Source: Dugong dugon (taxonomy: Eukaryota > Chordata > Mammalia > Sirenia > Dugongidae). Taken from it: a stretch of DNA of 64,000 bases. The stretch's first letter is position 1, and the number at the start of each line of letters is the position of its first letter. Location: contig CM057469.1 of NCBI GenBank assembly GCA_030035585.1, forward strand, positions 14,130,501-14,194,500, written 5' to 3'. A program made the position numbers and the translations under genes. The notes beneath the pieces were generated by a model. The model ran no database searches. It was not told the origin of the DNA and saw nothing but the letters and a program-made list of their open reading frames with translations. Shown in pieces: positions 1 to 11,135 of the stretch.

Positions 1-431
1 TCCTCCTATTATTGTGGAACTGTCAATTTCTCTTTTCAGTGTTGTTAGAGTTTGTTTTATGTATTTTGGAGCCCTATCATTGGGTGCGTAGATGTTTATT
101 ATGGTTATGTCTTTATGATGGATCATCCCCTTAATCATTATATAGTGTCCATCTTTGTCTTTTATGGTGGATTTTGTTTTAAAGTCTATTTTATCTGAGA
201 TTAGTATTGCACTCCTGCTCTTTTTTGGTAGTGGTTAGCTTGGTATATTTTTTTCCAACCTTTGACTTTTAATAAATTCACATCTTTGTTTCTAAGGTGT
301 GTCTCTTGCAGACAGCATATTGATGGATCCTGTTTTCTTATCCATTCTGTCACTGTCCATCTCTTTATGGGTGCATTGAGTCCATTTACTTTCAGTGTAA
401 TTACTGATAGATGTGAGTTTGTTGTTGTCAT
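1..431 (-). pseudogene. L1 ORF2 N-terminus (AP-like endonuclease domain), partial and frameshifted
   Basis: The frame starts at 431 and reads SHLSVITLKVNGLNAPIKR, then CCLQETHL. These match the first two conserved blocks of the L1 endonuclease, including the Asn of NGLNAPIKR and the catalytic Glu of QETH. Translation stops at about 201, but the neighbouring frame then continues the family (an ISDKIDFK block followed by an INIYAPN-like block) to the window edge. One single-base frameshift near 212 therefore breaks an otherwise readable domain. The reverse transcriptase would lie to the left of the window. ORF2p nicks target DNA and primes reverse transcription. Confidence 0.9.
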
Positions 432-839
432 TTTGTAGTGCTTTTTTTTGTGGTGCTGACGTTTTCTTTGTTCTTCTTACTCTTCTGTGCTGAGTTACTT
501 TTGTTTGTGGATTTTTTTTTCATTTCTTTTGTTTTTGCTGAGATTTTATGTTTTTTGTCTTTTTTTGTTTTAATGAGTGTGTTTGTTAACTTTCTTTGTG
601 GTTACCATGAATTTTACCCTTATCTTTCTAAGTTTGAAGCAGTCTACCATTACTTGGTATTGCCTTGCCTTCCTCTCCATTAGAAGGTTCTATACCTATG
701 CCGTTTATTCCCTCTTTTATTGTTTTGATGTTGTTGTCATTTACTGATTAACTGCTCTGATTCCCTGTTGTATTTCTTTTGGTTTTGGATAGTCCTTGAG
801 AGTTCATTTCCTAGATTGGTATATGGCAGTACGATCCTG

Positions 840-1940
840 CGTCCTAGATTCTGCCTGTGAGCTGAAGCTGTTTGTTCTCAGATTGAAGAACTCCCTTTAA
901 TAATTCTTGTAATTTTGGTTTGGCTTTTACATATTCCCTTAATTTCTGTTTATCAGGAAATGACCTAATTTTACCATCATATTTGAACGAGAGTATTGCA
1001 GGATATATTATTCTTGGCTGGCAATTTTTTCTTTCAATATTTCATATATGTCATCCCATTGCCTTCTTGCCTGCATGGTTTCTGCCAAATAATCTTAGCT
1101 TAGTCTTGTTGTTTCTCCTCTGTATGTGACTTCTTGTTTTTCATGAGCTGCTCTCAGTGTTCTTTGTTTGTCTTTTGTTTTTGCGAGTGTGATGATGATA
1201 TGCCTTGGTGATTTTCTTTTGGGGTCTCTCCTGTATGGGGTTCGTTGAGCTTCTTGGATGGCCAGCTTTTCAACTTTCATGATATTGGGGAAGTTTTCTG
1301 TCAGCAGTTCTTCAACGATCCTCTCTGTGTTTTCTGTTTTCTCCCCGTGTTCTGGAATTCTAATCACTCGTAAATTTTTGCTTTTGATTGCATCCCACAT
1401 AACTCTCAGGGTCTCTTCATTTTTCTTTGTTCTTTTTTATGAGTTTTCCTGAAACAGAGTTGTATCCAAGTGTTTGTCTTCTGTTCCACTGATCCTGTCT
1501 TCCACCATTTCCAATCTGCTTCTCAGCCCTTCTATGACACTGTCCATTTCTGAAATCTTGTTGTTTATCTTTTGGATTTCTAATTGTTTTCTTTGTATAA
1601 TTTCTAGTTGTGAATTTATTTTGGCATATTGTTCCTGCATTATTTTCCAGAATTCTTCCAATTTTTTGTCCGTATTTTCCATGGATTTGTCTATTTTTTC
1701 CTCATGTTTGTCAGCTTTTTGCCTCAGCTCTTGGAGAATTCTGAGTATTAGAGATTTGAATTCCCTATCAGGTAGTTGTAGTGCCTTTTGTTCCACTCAA
1801 GAGTCATCTGTTGTTTTATTTTGGATGCTTACTGGAACCATCCTGTGCTGTTTTTGTAAATGTTTTGATATTGTCTGCTGTCTTCCGAGCATTCAGTAGT
1901 TATTTTTCTCATTTATTGATTGTAGATTTGTTTGTTTCAT
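840..1940 (-). pseudogene. L1 ORF1 (RNA-binding ORF1p), degraded
   Basis: The reading frame opens with an ATG at 1940-1938 and keeps one frame through 1796-1437 and 1400-1095. In-frame stops fall at 1895-1893, 1799-1797, just after position 1440 and just after 1098, with a further frame loss past about 1000. The 1796-1437 part is a lysine- and glutamate-rich coiled coil with repeated hydrophobic positions (LRILQELRQKADKHEEKIDK). The 1400-1095 part matches the RNA-recognition and C-terminal domains of L1 ORF1p: it contains the hallmark TPYRRDPKRKSPRHIII and LRAAHEKQEVTYRG. A recognisable LAETMQARRQWDDIYEILKE follows in the same frame. ORF1p is the nucleic-acid chaperone of the L1 particle. The left end is approximate. 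Confidence 0.88.
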
Positions 1941-2445
1941 CTTTTTTATTTTTTTAATTTGACTATGTCTGAGCAGGCGGACTGTGTGTTCTTTGTTGTT
2001 TCCTCTTCCGTGGGCCCAATACTTTTCGCCTCCTTCTCCAACTAGCAGGGTCAGTCACTTAGATATGGTACGGCAGGGCAGGTCTAGCTGAAGAGGAGTT
2101 ACTGGAATGGGTTTTTTGTGGCACTTACTACAGCCACCAGAGCGGGTTGGTAATCAGTGTAGGACGGGTTCCAGTAGGCCGTGCCTGTGCTGCTTGGTGG
2201 TGTGATGTCAAGCGCATGGTGCAGATAGACAGGCTGCAGCTGGGAGATTGTTATGTGTGGCGCTATGATGGATATGGGAGAGAGGAGAGAGGAACAGGAG
2301 CCAAAAACATACAAACAACAAAAAAGAATGCTAGGGGAGCTTGCCGTTGGAGTGGAGAGATGAGAGACTATGAAATGGAGAAAAACAGAAAGGGGAAGAG
2401 GAAGGAACGAAAAGAATGAATAAATAAAATTGGAAATGTTAAAGA

Positions 2446-2900
2446 AACGCAATGTTCCCAGGGATCCCACCAGTGAAGCTATGAGGTCTGGGGAAGTCCC
2501 TCTCAGGTGTTGCAGTACAGCCTAGCTAGAAGGCATAGAGGTATACAATGCCCGGTATTCAGGGAACAGGAAGAGAAGGAAGACATAGAGAGACAAGAAA
2601 CTGAGCAATGAATAAAGACAAAAAGGGAAAAAGAGGGAAAAGAAAACAAAACAAATTAAAAAAAAAAGAACAAGAAAGGCCCCCAAAAAAACAGAAAAAA
2701 AAAAAAACAACCAAAAAAGAAATGCTCTCTGGGATCCCTCTACACATCTGTGCAAGCCGAGGGGGATGTCTCCTTGCTACACAGTACCGCCTGGCCAGAA
2801 AGGGCTCCCAACTCAAGAAAAGGAAAAGAAAACAAAGAAACAATTCAAAACAAATGAACAAAAGCCCCAGGATCCCACCAGCGTGGCAGCCCATACCGGG
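2446..2900 (-). repeat. Degenerate repeats in the inner L1 5' UTR
   Basis: A motif built around gggatccc, a stretch of mixed sequence, then acag-acc--cctggccaga appears at about 2446-2545 and 2720-2812. A shorter third version (ggatcccaccagcg) lies at about 2862-2900. A-rich tracts (2656-2722 and 2810-2860) separate them. They look like older, diverged monomers upstream of ORF1. Confidence 0.55.
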
Positions 2901-2920
2901 AAGCAGCTCCACACTCAAAC

Positions 2921-3474
2921 AGAGCTCCACAGCCCCTCAGGAAGAAGCAAAAATGGCACACGGAGTGAGGTATTTGAGCGAAAGGAGGGGGAGGTGGTGA
3001 GAGGTAAGGAAGAAATCAAAAGAAGCAGAAAAAAAAGCAACACTAGCTGCCAACAAATAGCACTCAGAGAGCCAGCTAGTGCGGGCTGGTGTTTCTCGGA
3101 CAAGAGACTGTATCTGCAGGAAGCAGAGGGGGCCAAGTGTGGGTGAAGAAGGGTAGGGAGTGGGAAAGCATATATCACAAATTACCAGAGCTCTGCAGCC
3201 CCTCAGGAAGAAGCAAAGATGGCACACGGAGCCAGGTATTTGAGCGAAAGGAGGGGGAGGTGGTGAGAGGTAAGGAAGAAATCAAAAGAAGCAGAAAAAA
3301 AAGCAACACTAGCAGCCAACAAATGGCACTCAGAGAGCTGGCCCGTTTGGGTGTGTGGAATCCAAGCAGCCGGTGTTTCCCGGTCAAGTGATTGTGGCCA
3401 CGGGAAGCAGAGGAGGCCGAGTGGGGATGAAGAAGGGCGGGGGGTGGGAAAGCATATATCGCAAATTACCGGTT
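2921..3474 (-). repeat. Two tandem monomers in the L1 5' UTR
   Basis: The block starting near 2921 (agcccctcaggaagaagc, then a gtatttgagcgaaaggaggg run) recurs starting near 3187. The offset is 266 bp at the start and 284 bp at the shared aaagcatatatc motif (3166 and 3450). Identity is high by eye across nearly the full unit. Mouse and some other L1 lineages carry promoter activity in such tandem 5' monomers; that function is inferred here. Confidence 0.85.
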
Positions 3475-3783
3475 GTTTTGTCTCCCGCTGGACATTCCGT
3501 GAGGGTGCTTTCTCGTACCCGGTTTGCTGGTCTCTGATAGGAGTCGAAGATGGCGGATCCGCACTGCATTAGCTGGTAGGGGACCTCTGCATGAATCTCT
3601 CCTCACTCTCTGTTCTCTGTCAGTTTTCTGACTCCATTTGGTGCTTGGCTGAGTTCTTTATCTCTTCATTTGATGTTTTAGGGTTTCAGGATTGTTATAT
3701 TCTCTGTTTGGCTTAGTTTTTTGGGTCTTTGCTGTGGAGGGACGGCGTGGTGCTTCTGCCTAGAGTGCCATTTTGCCGGAACT

Positions 3784-4168
3784 CTGACTCCATTTTTGAT
3801 GTTTGACTGCTTTCAAGCTCCAGCATTCTCCTTCCTCTTCATGCCCCACAGCTTGGAAAGTGAATAAAAAACCTGCACACTCCCTCCCTTGACATTGGCG
3901 GAAGTTCAAACCATGCCAACCCAGGTCCATGTGCAGGAATCTTCACCTTGGCACCACCCTTTAACCACAATAAAAGGGAAAGCCAGTCACCCCTCCCTGT
4001 TGTTTCAAGCCATTTGGGAGCCTGCCCTGCTTTCCCTAGAAAGCCTCATTATGGGAGTAATAAATCTCTTTATACCCTCCTAGTGCATGTGTGGTGTCAT
4101 CGGTTTGACACCTAAACCAAATTTGGGAAGGGAGTTGATCTCATCCCTTTTGGGAAACTACAACATAT
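3784..4168 (+). mobile_element. ERV-type LTR fragment next to the L1
   Basis: The stretch has LTR order: a TATA-like caataaaagg at about 3968, a polyadenylation signal aataaa at about 4058, a GT-rich region with ggtttgacacc, and an end at ctacaaca near 4167. The left part is cut by the L1 boundary. The specific family is not recognised and no terminal duplication was found, so the LTR call rests on motif order alone. Confidence 0.5.
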
Positions 4169-4169
4169 G

Positions 4170-4569
4170 GTAACAGATAAACCTGAACAGTAGAAGTGTA
4201 TTTATGGTTCATGTCATAGTCCAGTGTAGGAGTTCCTGCTCAGGCAGCCTTCCGTGAGCTCATTCAGACACCCAGGTTCCTTCCATCTTGTAGCTCTACC
4301 TCCTTGAATTCTTCTGAGTTCTTCTATTCAGTCAACAGATGGGAAAAGAGCAAGGATGATTAAGTGAAAGGGGCAGACTTGGGAATGGCACATATCACTT
4401 CTTGTAAAAATGGCACATTGGGATCAGAAATCCTCTAATTCACAAGGAGGAGAGAGAAGCACCATCATTAACATCATTCCAAGGCTGATTCCTATGAGGT
4501 GGAGGTCAGACATACCTCCTCCCTCCATGCTTTTTACCAATTCTGACACCAGCTGTCTATCTCACAGCA
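4170..4569. other. No recognisable feature
   Basis: Ordinary sequence between two LTR-like blocks. No ORF of note, no known repeat and no duplicated ends were seen. Confidence 0.5.
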
Positions 4570-5490
4570 CTCTGTACTTCTCTGCTGGGTTTGATAATTC
4601 ATTACAAAGGCCACAGAGAACTCACAAACCATACTCGCAGTTATAGAGTTTATTAGGGAAATAGGTCACAACTCAGGATCAGGAACAAGTCAGGATACAG
4701 TTCTTTGGTCAAGACAGATTCTCAGCCATGCCCACAGATAGGTCTGTCTCTCTCGGCCCCTTGGCCCTTCAGCCCCTCTGCCCCTCAGTCCCTGCAATGC
4801 TCGGGCAAGTGTTACATAGCTCTTTAGCTTGCTGATAAGTACCTGGAGGCACCCCACTCTGCCAGTAAGCCTTGGGCTCAAAGGCACTCCGCTCTCTTGC
4901 TCTGTGGGTCAGCAAACTTAGCTTTGTCAAGTGCCTCGAGGCACCTCACTCTGCCAGCAAGCCTCCTGCCTGGAGGTGCTCATCTCTTTTGCTCCAAGGG
5001 TTGGGATGCCCACTATAGCAACCTCACTTCATGGGCCAGGAAGCCCACTGAGCCATCTCTAGCCAGTCTTCTGGTTCTGCTGCCACCATTTCTCTGCCAC
5101 TGATTCTCGCTGTCTTGCACCGTCTCCAGTGTTACAGCTCTCTCTCTGTCTGTCTCCTGGGTCTAGGAGGTTCTCAGTGCAGGGACCCTGGGTCCAAAGG
5201 ACACACTCTACTGCCGGCTTTTTCTTGGTGGTAGTGAGGTCCCCCCTCTGCTCTGGAATTGGCTCTTTTTAAGCCTCACAGTATGGTAAAACTGACCAAT
5301 CCCGTTATTAAGATTCCATACACCTTATGTGCATGTTTCCACCTCCACATGGTTCCATGCACCTTATTTGCATTGTTAGCAAGCTGTCCAGTTCCCTGGG
5401 TGGACCACAACCACTTATTTGCATAGTCCCACTCAATCACTGTATGGGAGTTATAAGACCATACATGGCTAAAAGGGCCATAGTGATTCA
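4570..5490 (-). mobile_element. MaLR/ERVL-like LTR
   Basis: On the reverse strand there is an aataaa signal (tttatt at 4649-4655 on the forward strand). The block near 5170-5260 (cagggaccctgggtccaaagg, then a tttcttggtgg motif) matches the same block of the MaLR-type LTR at 20040-20130. It carries an internal duplication: agtacctggaggcacc at 4838 recurs as agtgcctcgaggcacc at 4930, a 92-bp offset. The outer ends are approximate. Confidence 0.6.
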
Positions 5491-5499
5491 CTGCAGTGC

Positions 5500-5943
5500 A
5501 CTTCAGCTCACTTTACTTTGCTCAGAACTCAGATCATGGCTTTGCCCACCTGCATGGAAGGTTAGGAAATGTAGTCTAGGTGTGCTCCCAGGAGGAAAAC
5601 AAAATGGGTTTTAGTGAACGTGTAGTAGTCTCAACGACAGATATGTTGAGTTTGAAATGACACGTTTTCATTGAGGTGAGATATTCAGAAGTGTACAGGG
5701 GTCTGGAGCCTAGGATAGAGATCTGGGCTAGAGCTGTTCGTTTATGAGCTATTACATTATAAGTGATGAACGAGGAAAGAAAAGAAAGGGAAGAATTCTA
5801 TTCTTAATGTTCTTTTTGTTTAATTTTAACCTTCAAGGATCATCTTTCAGAAACTCAGTGAAAGTCGGGGAGTGTTGGGAGGAAAGAGAAATTAAACAGG
5901 AAGAAGTTGAATGCCATCCCCTTTGAATCAGAATCAATACTTG

Positions 5944-5944
<1 letters not shown>
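5500..5944. other. No recognisable feature
   Basis: Unassigned sequence between the LTR and the AC microsatellite; nothing coding is visible. Confidence 0.4.
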
Positions 5945-5945
<1 letters not shown>

Positions 5946-5978
<33 letters not shown>

Positions 5979-5990
5979 GCACACACACGT
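5946..5990. repeat. (AC)n microsatellite
   Basis: An uninterrupted AC run of about 15 units is followed by aag and four more AC units. Likely length-polymorphic. Confidence 0.97.
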
Positions 5991-6107
5991 CTGCTTTTTT
6001 ATATTCTGGCCTCTCCAGTCTCTTGCCCTTCTAGACCTTCAATGGGAAGGAAACAGAAGTAGCAGGCTAATTGGAGAGAAGAGTGAAGGAATGGCAGAGT
6101 GGGTAAA

Positions 6108-6273
6108 CCAAAACTAAACCTAACCCTTGCCATTGAGTCAATTCCGAACCATAGCGACACTGTAGGACAGAGTAGAACTGCCCCATAGGGTTTCTAAGGA
6201 GTGGCTGGTGGATTTGAACTGCAGACCTTTTGGTTAGCTGCCGTAGCTCTTAACCACTGCACTATCAGGGCTT
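6108..6273 (-). mobile_element. AfroSINE A with target-site duplication
   Basis: Full-length short form in reverse orientation, from the accaaaac tail at the left to the cagggcttc head at the right. It is flanked by a 13-bp direct repeat, cagagtgggtaaa, at 6095-6107 and 6274-6286. That shows insertion by target-primed reverse transcription. Confidence 0.95.
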
Positions 6274-6289
6274 CAGAGTGGGTAAAGGA

Positions 6290-7155
6290 GACAGGAAATC
6301 ACTCGACTATACTAAGGGTGTGAAAGTCTTTCCCATAAGCCATTATTGTCTCCTTGCCAGTTAATTTCATTTCAAATGAAGTTGAAAGGTAATCTGATAG
6401 GTTTCATGATCTCTGTGAATAATTCATAAATTCACAGGAACTCAAAACTATGGCTTAGCAAGTAGGAGGATTCCAAGATCTGACAAGGTGATAATTACCA
6501 GGACTGAACTGGAGCTGACAGTTGGCATTGGAATGATCTCGTTTTTATTGAAGTTCTCTGTGTGATTAGGAAAAAAGACAGCTAAACTCAGTTAATCTGC
6601 AGCAGCTGGCAGACCAACATTCTTCCAGCACAGACCAACAGAGTTGATGTGTGTGGAGATGGTGGAATCATTGTGACTGATTTAAAATATCATAGGCGGA
6701 GGCCTCTCACATCTCGCCAATGACAAGAGCAGTTCAGATATGCAGAGAAGGATGGCATGTTTAGTTCCAGAATCCAAGAGCAACCTGCGAGAGCGAATCA
6801 GAATACATTCATCAGCACAAGAAAGCTGGTTTGTAGTAGCTCCTGCTTTGCATAGGCCGGAGATGTATTGATGTATTAGCTGGTTACATCCATTCTGTAA
6901 TCTCTGTCTCACCTCCGTCAGCCCCAGGTAAATGGCAGAAAGTGAAAATAGAACATAAATGTTTGTCTGGTGGACCAGAAAAAAAGATTGTGTCTTTCAT
7001 AAGCAGTAAAGCATTGCTTTATGGTAAGTATTTTACTTAAGCAGATAGAGTATTTTCTACAATCCTGAAATATATGTAAGTTTATGAAGTAAGTTCATGA
7101 GTTTCAGGAGGACCATAACAGTGAATGAATAGAGTGCATATATTAGAAGGTGATT
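6290..7155. other. No recognisable feature
   Basis: Roughly 870 bp without a repeat I can name. The reverse ORF at 6682-6912 shows no family resemblance and is treated as chance. Confidence 0.4.
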
Positions 7156-7159
7156 ATTT

Positions 7160-7305
7160 GTACATTCATCTATTTATTCACTCATATATCTTTTATTCAC
7201 TCACTCATTCGAGGAAAGTTTATATAATCTCCTCCAGGAAGCACTGAGTGTACAAAGATGAATCAGATGAGGCTGCTACTCTCAGCCCTCAAGGACCTCA
7301 CACCT
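7160..7305 (-). mobile_element. L2-type remnant
   Basis: The pattern attcactcactcattcg, then gcactgagtgtacaaagatgaa, then ctctcagccctcaaggacc follows the L2 3' region read in reverse. It is strongly diverged. Confidence 0.5.
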
Positions 7306-7795
7306 GTCTATTTCTATATATCTGTCTCTATCCAGCCAGCCAGCCATCTGTCCGTCTGTCTGTCTATCCATCCCCAAGTTGCCCAGTGAGCCCTTTGTGG
7401 CCCGAGGTTGAGATGATCCTCAAACCCCCAATATCATAGCTCTGTGGGACTCCAAAGCCCTTCTCATGGTTTCTCTGTGCTCCTGCAGCTCACTCCCCCT
7501 CCTGCTCTCTGCCTCTGTGTTTTCATGGCTGCCTGGACAGTCCTTATTTCAACACAGCAGAGTGGACACAAAGGCATACCCTTCACTGCTGTCTACCTCT
7601 CCAGTTCATGCGCTTCAATTATTTTGTGAGTTTAGCAATTTTATTTAAGATGCGAGGGGAAGATGGGAAGAGTCACATCATGGAGGCTTTGGTCTTCTCT
7701 CCTTTCTTCTCCCTGTCTCTCCCTTTTCTTGTGTTTCTTATCCAGATAAACAAATAAACATGACTTCTAACACCTGCCCCCGCAACACGCGTGCT

Positions 7796-7834
7796 CCACA
7801 CACATACACACACACATGCACACACACACACACC
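7796..7834. repeat. (CA)n microsatellite, interrupted
   Basis: An interrupted CA tract with catacac and catgcac breaks. Confidence 0.9.
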
Positions 7835-8046
7835 CCTACAGTCTTATCCTGAATAAATAAATCATGCCCTGAAGGCTCAACTTTACCCCAAGTCAGTTGG
7901 TCAAAAAACGATTTTCTGAGCAAATCTTCTCAAGAGGAGTTCTAGAAAGGAAATGAATTTTTTTTTTCTGCTATGTATAATTTATCCCTATATCATCCAT
8001 CTTAAAACTCCAGTCTTAAGGCATAGTTAGATAAACGAATGTGGTG

Positions 8047-8101
8047 GGAGATAGATGACAGATTAGATAGATAGGTATGTAGATAGATGATAGGTAGATA
8101 G
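8047..8101. repeat. Imperfect (GATA)n tract
   Basis: Repeated agatagatg, tagatagatagg and gatagatgatagg units form a degenerate tetranucleotide repeat. Confidence 0.85.
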
Positions 8102-8287
8102 TACACCTTAAAACTGAGGCTAGCTTCTGTATATCTCAGAAAAGGAAAATGAAAAACTTCAACAATTATAGATCTGTTTGTATTTCTGTTTCCTAAGGTA
8201 ATGTTTTCAAAATAAGTCTCTTGGCCTGAGATCATGGGCTGCAAGTTACAGAAATATAGTCAATCAAGCTTAAGCAAAGGGACATGT

Positions 8288-8712
8288 GTTTGTTATCTAT
8301 TGCTGTATAACAAATGACCCCATAACCCAGTTGCATAAAACAACAAATATTTATTATCTTACAGTTCTGGAGGGTTAGGAATTTGGGAGCAGTCTAGCCA
8401 GTGGTTCTGGCTCATGGACTCTCTTGAGATATTGGCTGGGGCTGCACTCAACTGAAGGCTTGACTGGGGCTGGAGGATCTGCTTCCAAGGTGGTTCATTC
8501 ACATGCCTGTTAGCAGGACATCTCAGTTCCTCATAATGTGGACCTGTTCTCTCATGGCAGATGGCTTCTACCAGAGTGATACAAGACAGAGAGGGAGAAA
8601 TCACGATGTGTTTTATGACCTAGCCTCAGAGGAGGGAGGAAACCAGACATGGGCATGACTACCAGGAGATGGAGATCATTGGAAGCCATTTTGGAGAGTG
8701 GCTACCACAGCG
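8288..8712 (-). mobile_element. MLT1-type MaLR LTR
   Basis: The left end tgtttgttatctattgctgt and the following tttattatcttacagttctg are diagnostic of MLT1-type LTRs read in reverse. The right end is ggctaccaca near 8710. It covers most of a solo LTR with no internal sequence. Confidence 0.8.
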
Positions 8713-8944
8713 CATTTACTTAGGGGCACCAGAGTCATTTTTATGAACATCCAGGAGGAAGAAACCAATGGAACCGGAACTGGGAAGATAGGATCATGTG
8801 GTCTCTTTCATCCCTGCTACTTTCTAGTTCTTTTCCTTCTATTAGTGCTTATGGACTAACATGGCCACTTCAGGGCCAACTTCACAAACTTTTCAGTTCA
8901 GCATTAACAACAACAATATATCTTAACATTAATATAATTGCAAT

Positions 8945-9110
8945 GGCTAAACATTTCTTGAGCAGTTACATTCTATGGACTGTGTTAAGTGCATTGCATA
9001 AGTGATTGCATTTGATTAAAAATTATCTGCCCATTTTACACACAAGGAAACTAAGCCTAAGTGATGTGTTCATGGTGACATGGCTAGACTTTTTAAGCCA
9101 TTCATTTTTA
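8945..9110 (-). mobile_element. MIR SINE remnant
   Basis: The order gtgttaagtgcattgcat, ccattttacacacaaggaaa and ctaagcctaagtga matches the MIR core and 3' region in reverse. Confidence 0.65.
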
Positions 9111-9815
9111 ATTTCTTTAGGCAGAATCCCACTGGTCACTGCACTCATGTGCTTGTATGTGGCCAGGAAGATGGATGTTATAGTACAAGGGGTTGCCCCT
9201 TCTGAGGCTGTGGGCACAACATATGAAGCTAGATGGGAAAACTAAGCATGGCAGGAAATTTTATTAGCATACCTGCTAGAGTAAGCAATTACTTTGTTAA
9301 ACCTACTACTTTGCCTTAATTGCCACCATCAGTAAATCAAAATCTCCTTGTGCAGTGCACAGCAGCTAAAAACACTGAAAGTACTGTGAACCATTTTCCC
9401 TCTGACTATCAGAGTTTAAATGTATGCTACCACTTTTTCGTATAAATTTTGCCATCTTGTGGCTCGCCTTACAGTTACTGAAGAAGCAGGAAGTTTTTAA
9501 GGTGACACTAGTAAAAATCCTAGAGGAGGGGCTTATGGTGGCACTGGGGACAAAATTCCTAACAGCCGTCTGCCCTACGTTCCTTCTTTCCCTTAAGCCT
9601 CAGGAACATGACTAATAGGCTTTCGATTAGGCTGAGAAGCAGGAGCAAAGAAGTCACTGACACTCAAAAGTCCATACGCATTAGAGAGATGTGCCAGTTA
9701 GTGTGAGGAGAAGAGAAGAGAGGGGCTGAGAAGGCCCTCAATGCCAGGTGGCTGAGGGAAGGTGCTAGTTAAAAAGTGTGGAGAGCAGAGTATGAAGAAA
9801 GTGTAGGACAACAAG
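9111..9815. other. No recognisable feature
   Basis: About 700 bp of unassigned sequence. Short ORFs here overlap on both strands and resemble nothing known. Confidence 0.4.
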
Positions 9816-9819
9816 TTCA

Positions 9820-10195
9820 GCTCCTAGGGTAGTGTCTTACGCTGATGAATCCCAAGATCAGCAGGTAAGCTGCTAGCTCAAGTTCCAAGAACCAGAGGTC
9901 AGATGAACAGGAGCCAGCTGCAGGATCCAGAGCAAGCAAACGCTCGAGGACATTTTCAGAAAGTCCACCTATATTGGATGCAGGCCACAACCCCAAGGAA
10001 ACTCCCTTTCAACTGATTGGCTAGTCACAGCAGATCCCATCATGAAGGTGATCACATTATATCAGATCTCATCATGGAAGTGATTACATCATTATATGAC
10101 TGCCAAACTACATCATAACTATCAAACCACTGAGAATCGTGGCCCAGCCAAGATGACACACAACCTTAATGATCACAGGCAGCACGACAAAACTG
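9820..10195 (-). mobile_element. MaLR-like LTR fragment
   Basis: The section with gaagtgattacatcatt, actgagaatcgtggcccagc and caagatgacacacaacc aligns by eye with the corresponding part of the LTR at 19841-20364 (aggaatcatggtgttagcc). It is diverged and lacks a clear right terminus. Confidence 0.5.
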
Positions 10196-10253
10196 AACAC
10201 AGGATAATTGAATTCAGTGTTTTATATGCATAGAACAATATCATAAAAACGGT

Positions 10254-10603
10254 TGTTTTTGTTAGGTGCTGTCGGGTGGGTTCCAACTCATAGCAACCCT
10301 GCGTACAACAGAACGAAACACTGCCCAATCCTGCACCATCCTCACAATCTTTGCTATGCTTAAGCCGATTGTTAAAGCCACTGTTTCAGTCCATCTCATT
10401 GAGGGTCTTCCTCTTTTTTGCTCACCCTCCATGTTACCAAGCATGATGTCCTTCCAGAGACTAGTCCCTCCCTGATAACATGTCCAAAGTACGTGAGATG
10501 AAGTCTCGCCATCTTTGCTTCTAAGGAGCATTCTGGCTGTACTTCTTCCAAGACATGGTTGTAGCTTTCCTGAATTATCAGGGATGTTTTTAACACTCAG
10601 CAA
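10254..10603 (-). mobile_element. RTE LINE, 3' end (C-terminal ORF and 3' tail)
   Basis: The reverse-strand ORF 10603-10262 encodes the conserved C-terminal region of the RTE polyprotein, with CLGRSTARMLLRSKDGETSS, then SLWKDIMLGNMEGEQKRGRP and RWTETVALTIG. The same product is seen in the copies at 43665-44062 and 61569-62352. The 3' terminus is the ttaggtgctgtcgggtgggt end. The element is 5'-truncated to about 350 bp. The domain follows the reverse transcriptase and is of uncertain function. Confidence 0.85.
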
Positions 10604-10909
10604 TCGACTGAGTGTATAAATGTGTAGTGGATTTCAACTTCAGTCCTTAACAATTGATTGTAAGATATGAAATCTGTCCTGAGTCATGTCAGCCATTGTT
10701 GAGGGTCCTTGTCCGAACTTCATGTGATTAGACAGGGTGGGAGTGTCTATATCTTTGGTCTGCGCTGACTCTACCATGCTGTTGCTCCTTCTGCTACCAA
10801 ATGATTTTGTTGAACAGGATTCCTCCCATGTCAGGCTGACACTGTGCTCCATGCAGATATGGGAATCCAGTCAATGTGGTGTTCTCCACTGACTTCAGAC
10901 TAGCATTTT
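10604..10909. other. No recognisable feature
   Basis: Roughly 300 bp, unassigned. Confidence 0.4.
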
Positions 10910-10923
10910 GAAACTGGGTCCCC

Positions 10924-11122
10924 AAGGAACTTTGGTGGTGCAGTGGTTAAGCACTTGGCTGCTAACTGAAAGATCAGTGGTTCAAATCCATCAGGTGCTC
11001 CATGGGAGAAAGATGTGGCAGTCTGTTTCAGTAAATGTTACAACTTCCGAAACACTACGGGGTAGTTCTACTGTATTCTATAGGGTCACTACGAGTTGGA
11101 ATTGACTTGACACCAGTGGGTT
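10924..11122 (+). mobile_element. AfroSINE A-long with target-site duplication
   Basis: Starts aaggaactttggtggtgcag and includes the extra gagaaagatgtggcagtctg module. The flanks are gaaactgggtcccc (10910-10923) and gaactgggccccc (11123-11135), a slightly diverged duplication. Confidence 0.93.
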
Positions 11123-11135
11123 GAACTGGGCCCCC

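Larger units (their letters stand above)
1..3783 (-). mobile_element. LINE-1 (L1), 5' portion: 5' UTR, ORF1, start of ORF2
   Basis: Read on the reverse strand, the order is a 5' UTR (about 3783-1941), degraded ORF1 (1940 to about 840), a spacer, and the beginning of ORF2 running off the left edge. The 5' end carries an aaaatggc motif near 3773 like that at many mammalian L1 5' ends. The element is not 5'-truncated, which is unusual for L1, but its ORF1 has several stops, so it is dead. The 5' UTR is about 1.84 kb, roughly twice the human L1 5' UTR, and has internal repeats listed separately. The boundary with the neighbouring LTR near 3783 is approximate, and no target duplication can be tested because the 3' end lies outside the window. 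Confidence 0.9.
7306..8284. other. Unassigned sequence with simple repeats
   Basis: Contains a CCAG/CCAT/GTCT tetranucleotide tract (about 7330-7375), a CA run (7796-7834) and an imperfect GATA tract (about 8047-8101). No gene or dispersed repeat was recognised in the rest. Confidence 0.6.

Noticed and set aside
2608..3146. Lysine-rich forward ORFs (126-130 aa)
   Set aside because: They lie antisense to the L1 5' UTR and are made of A-rich tracts and tandem monomers.
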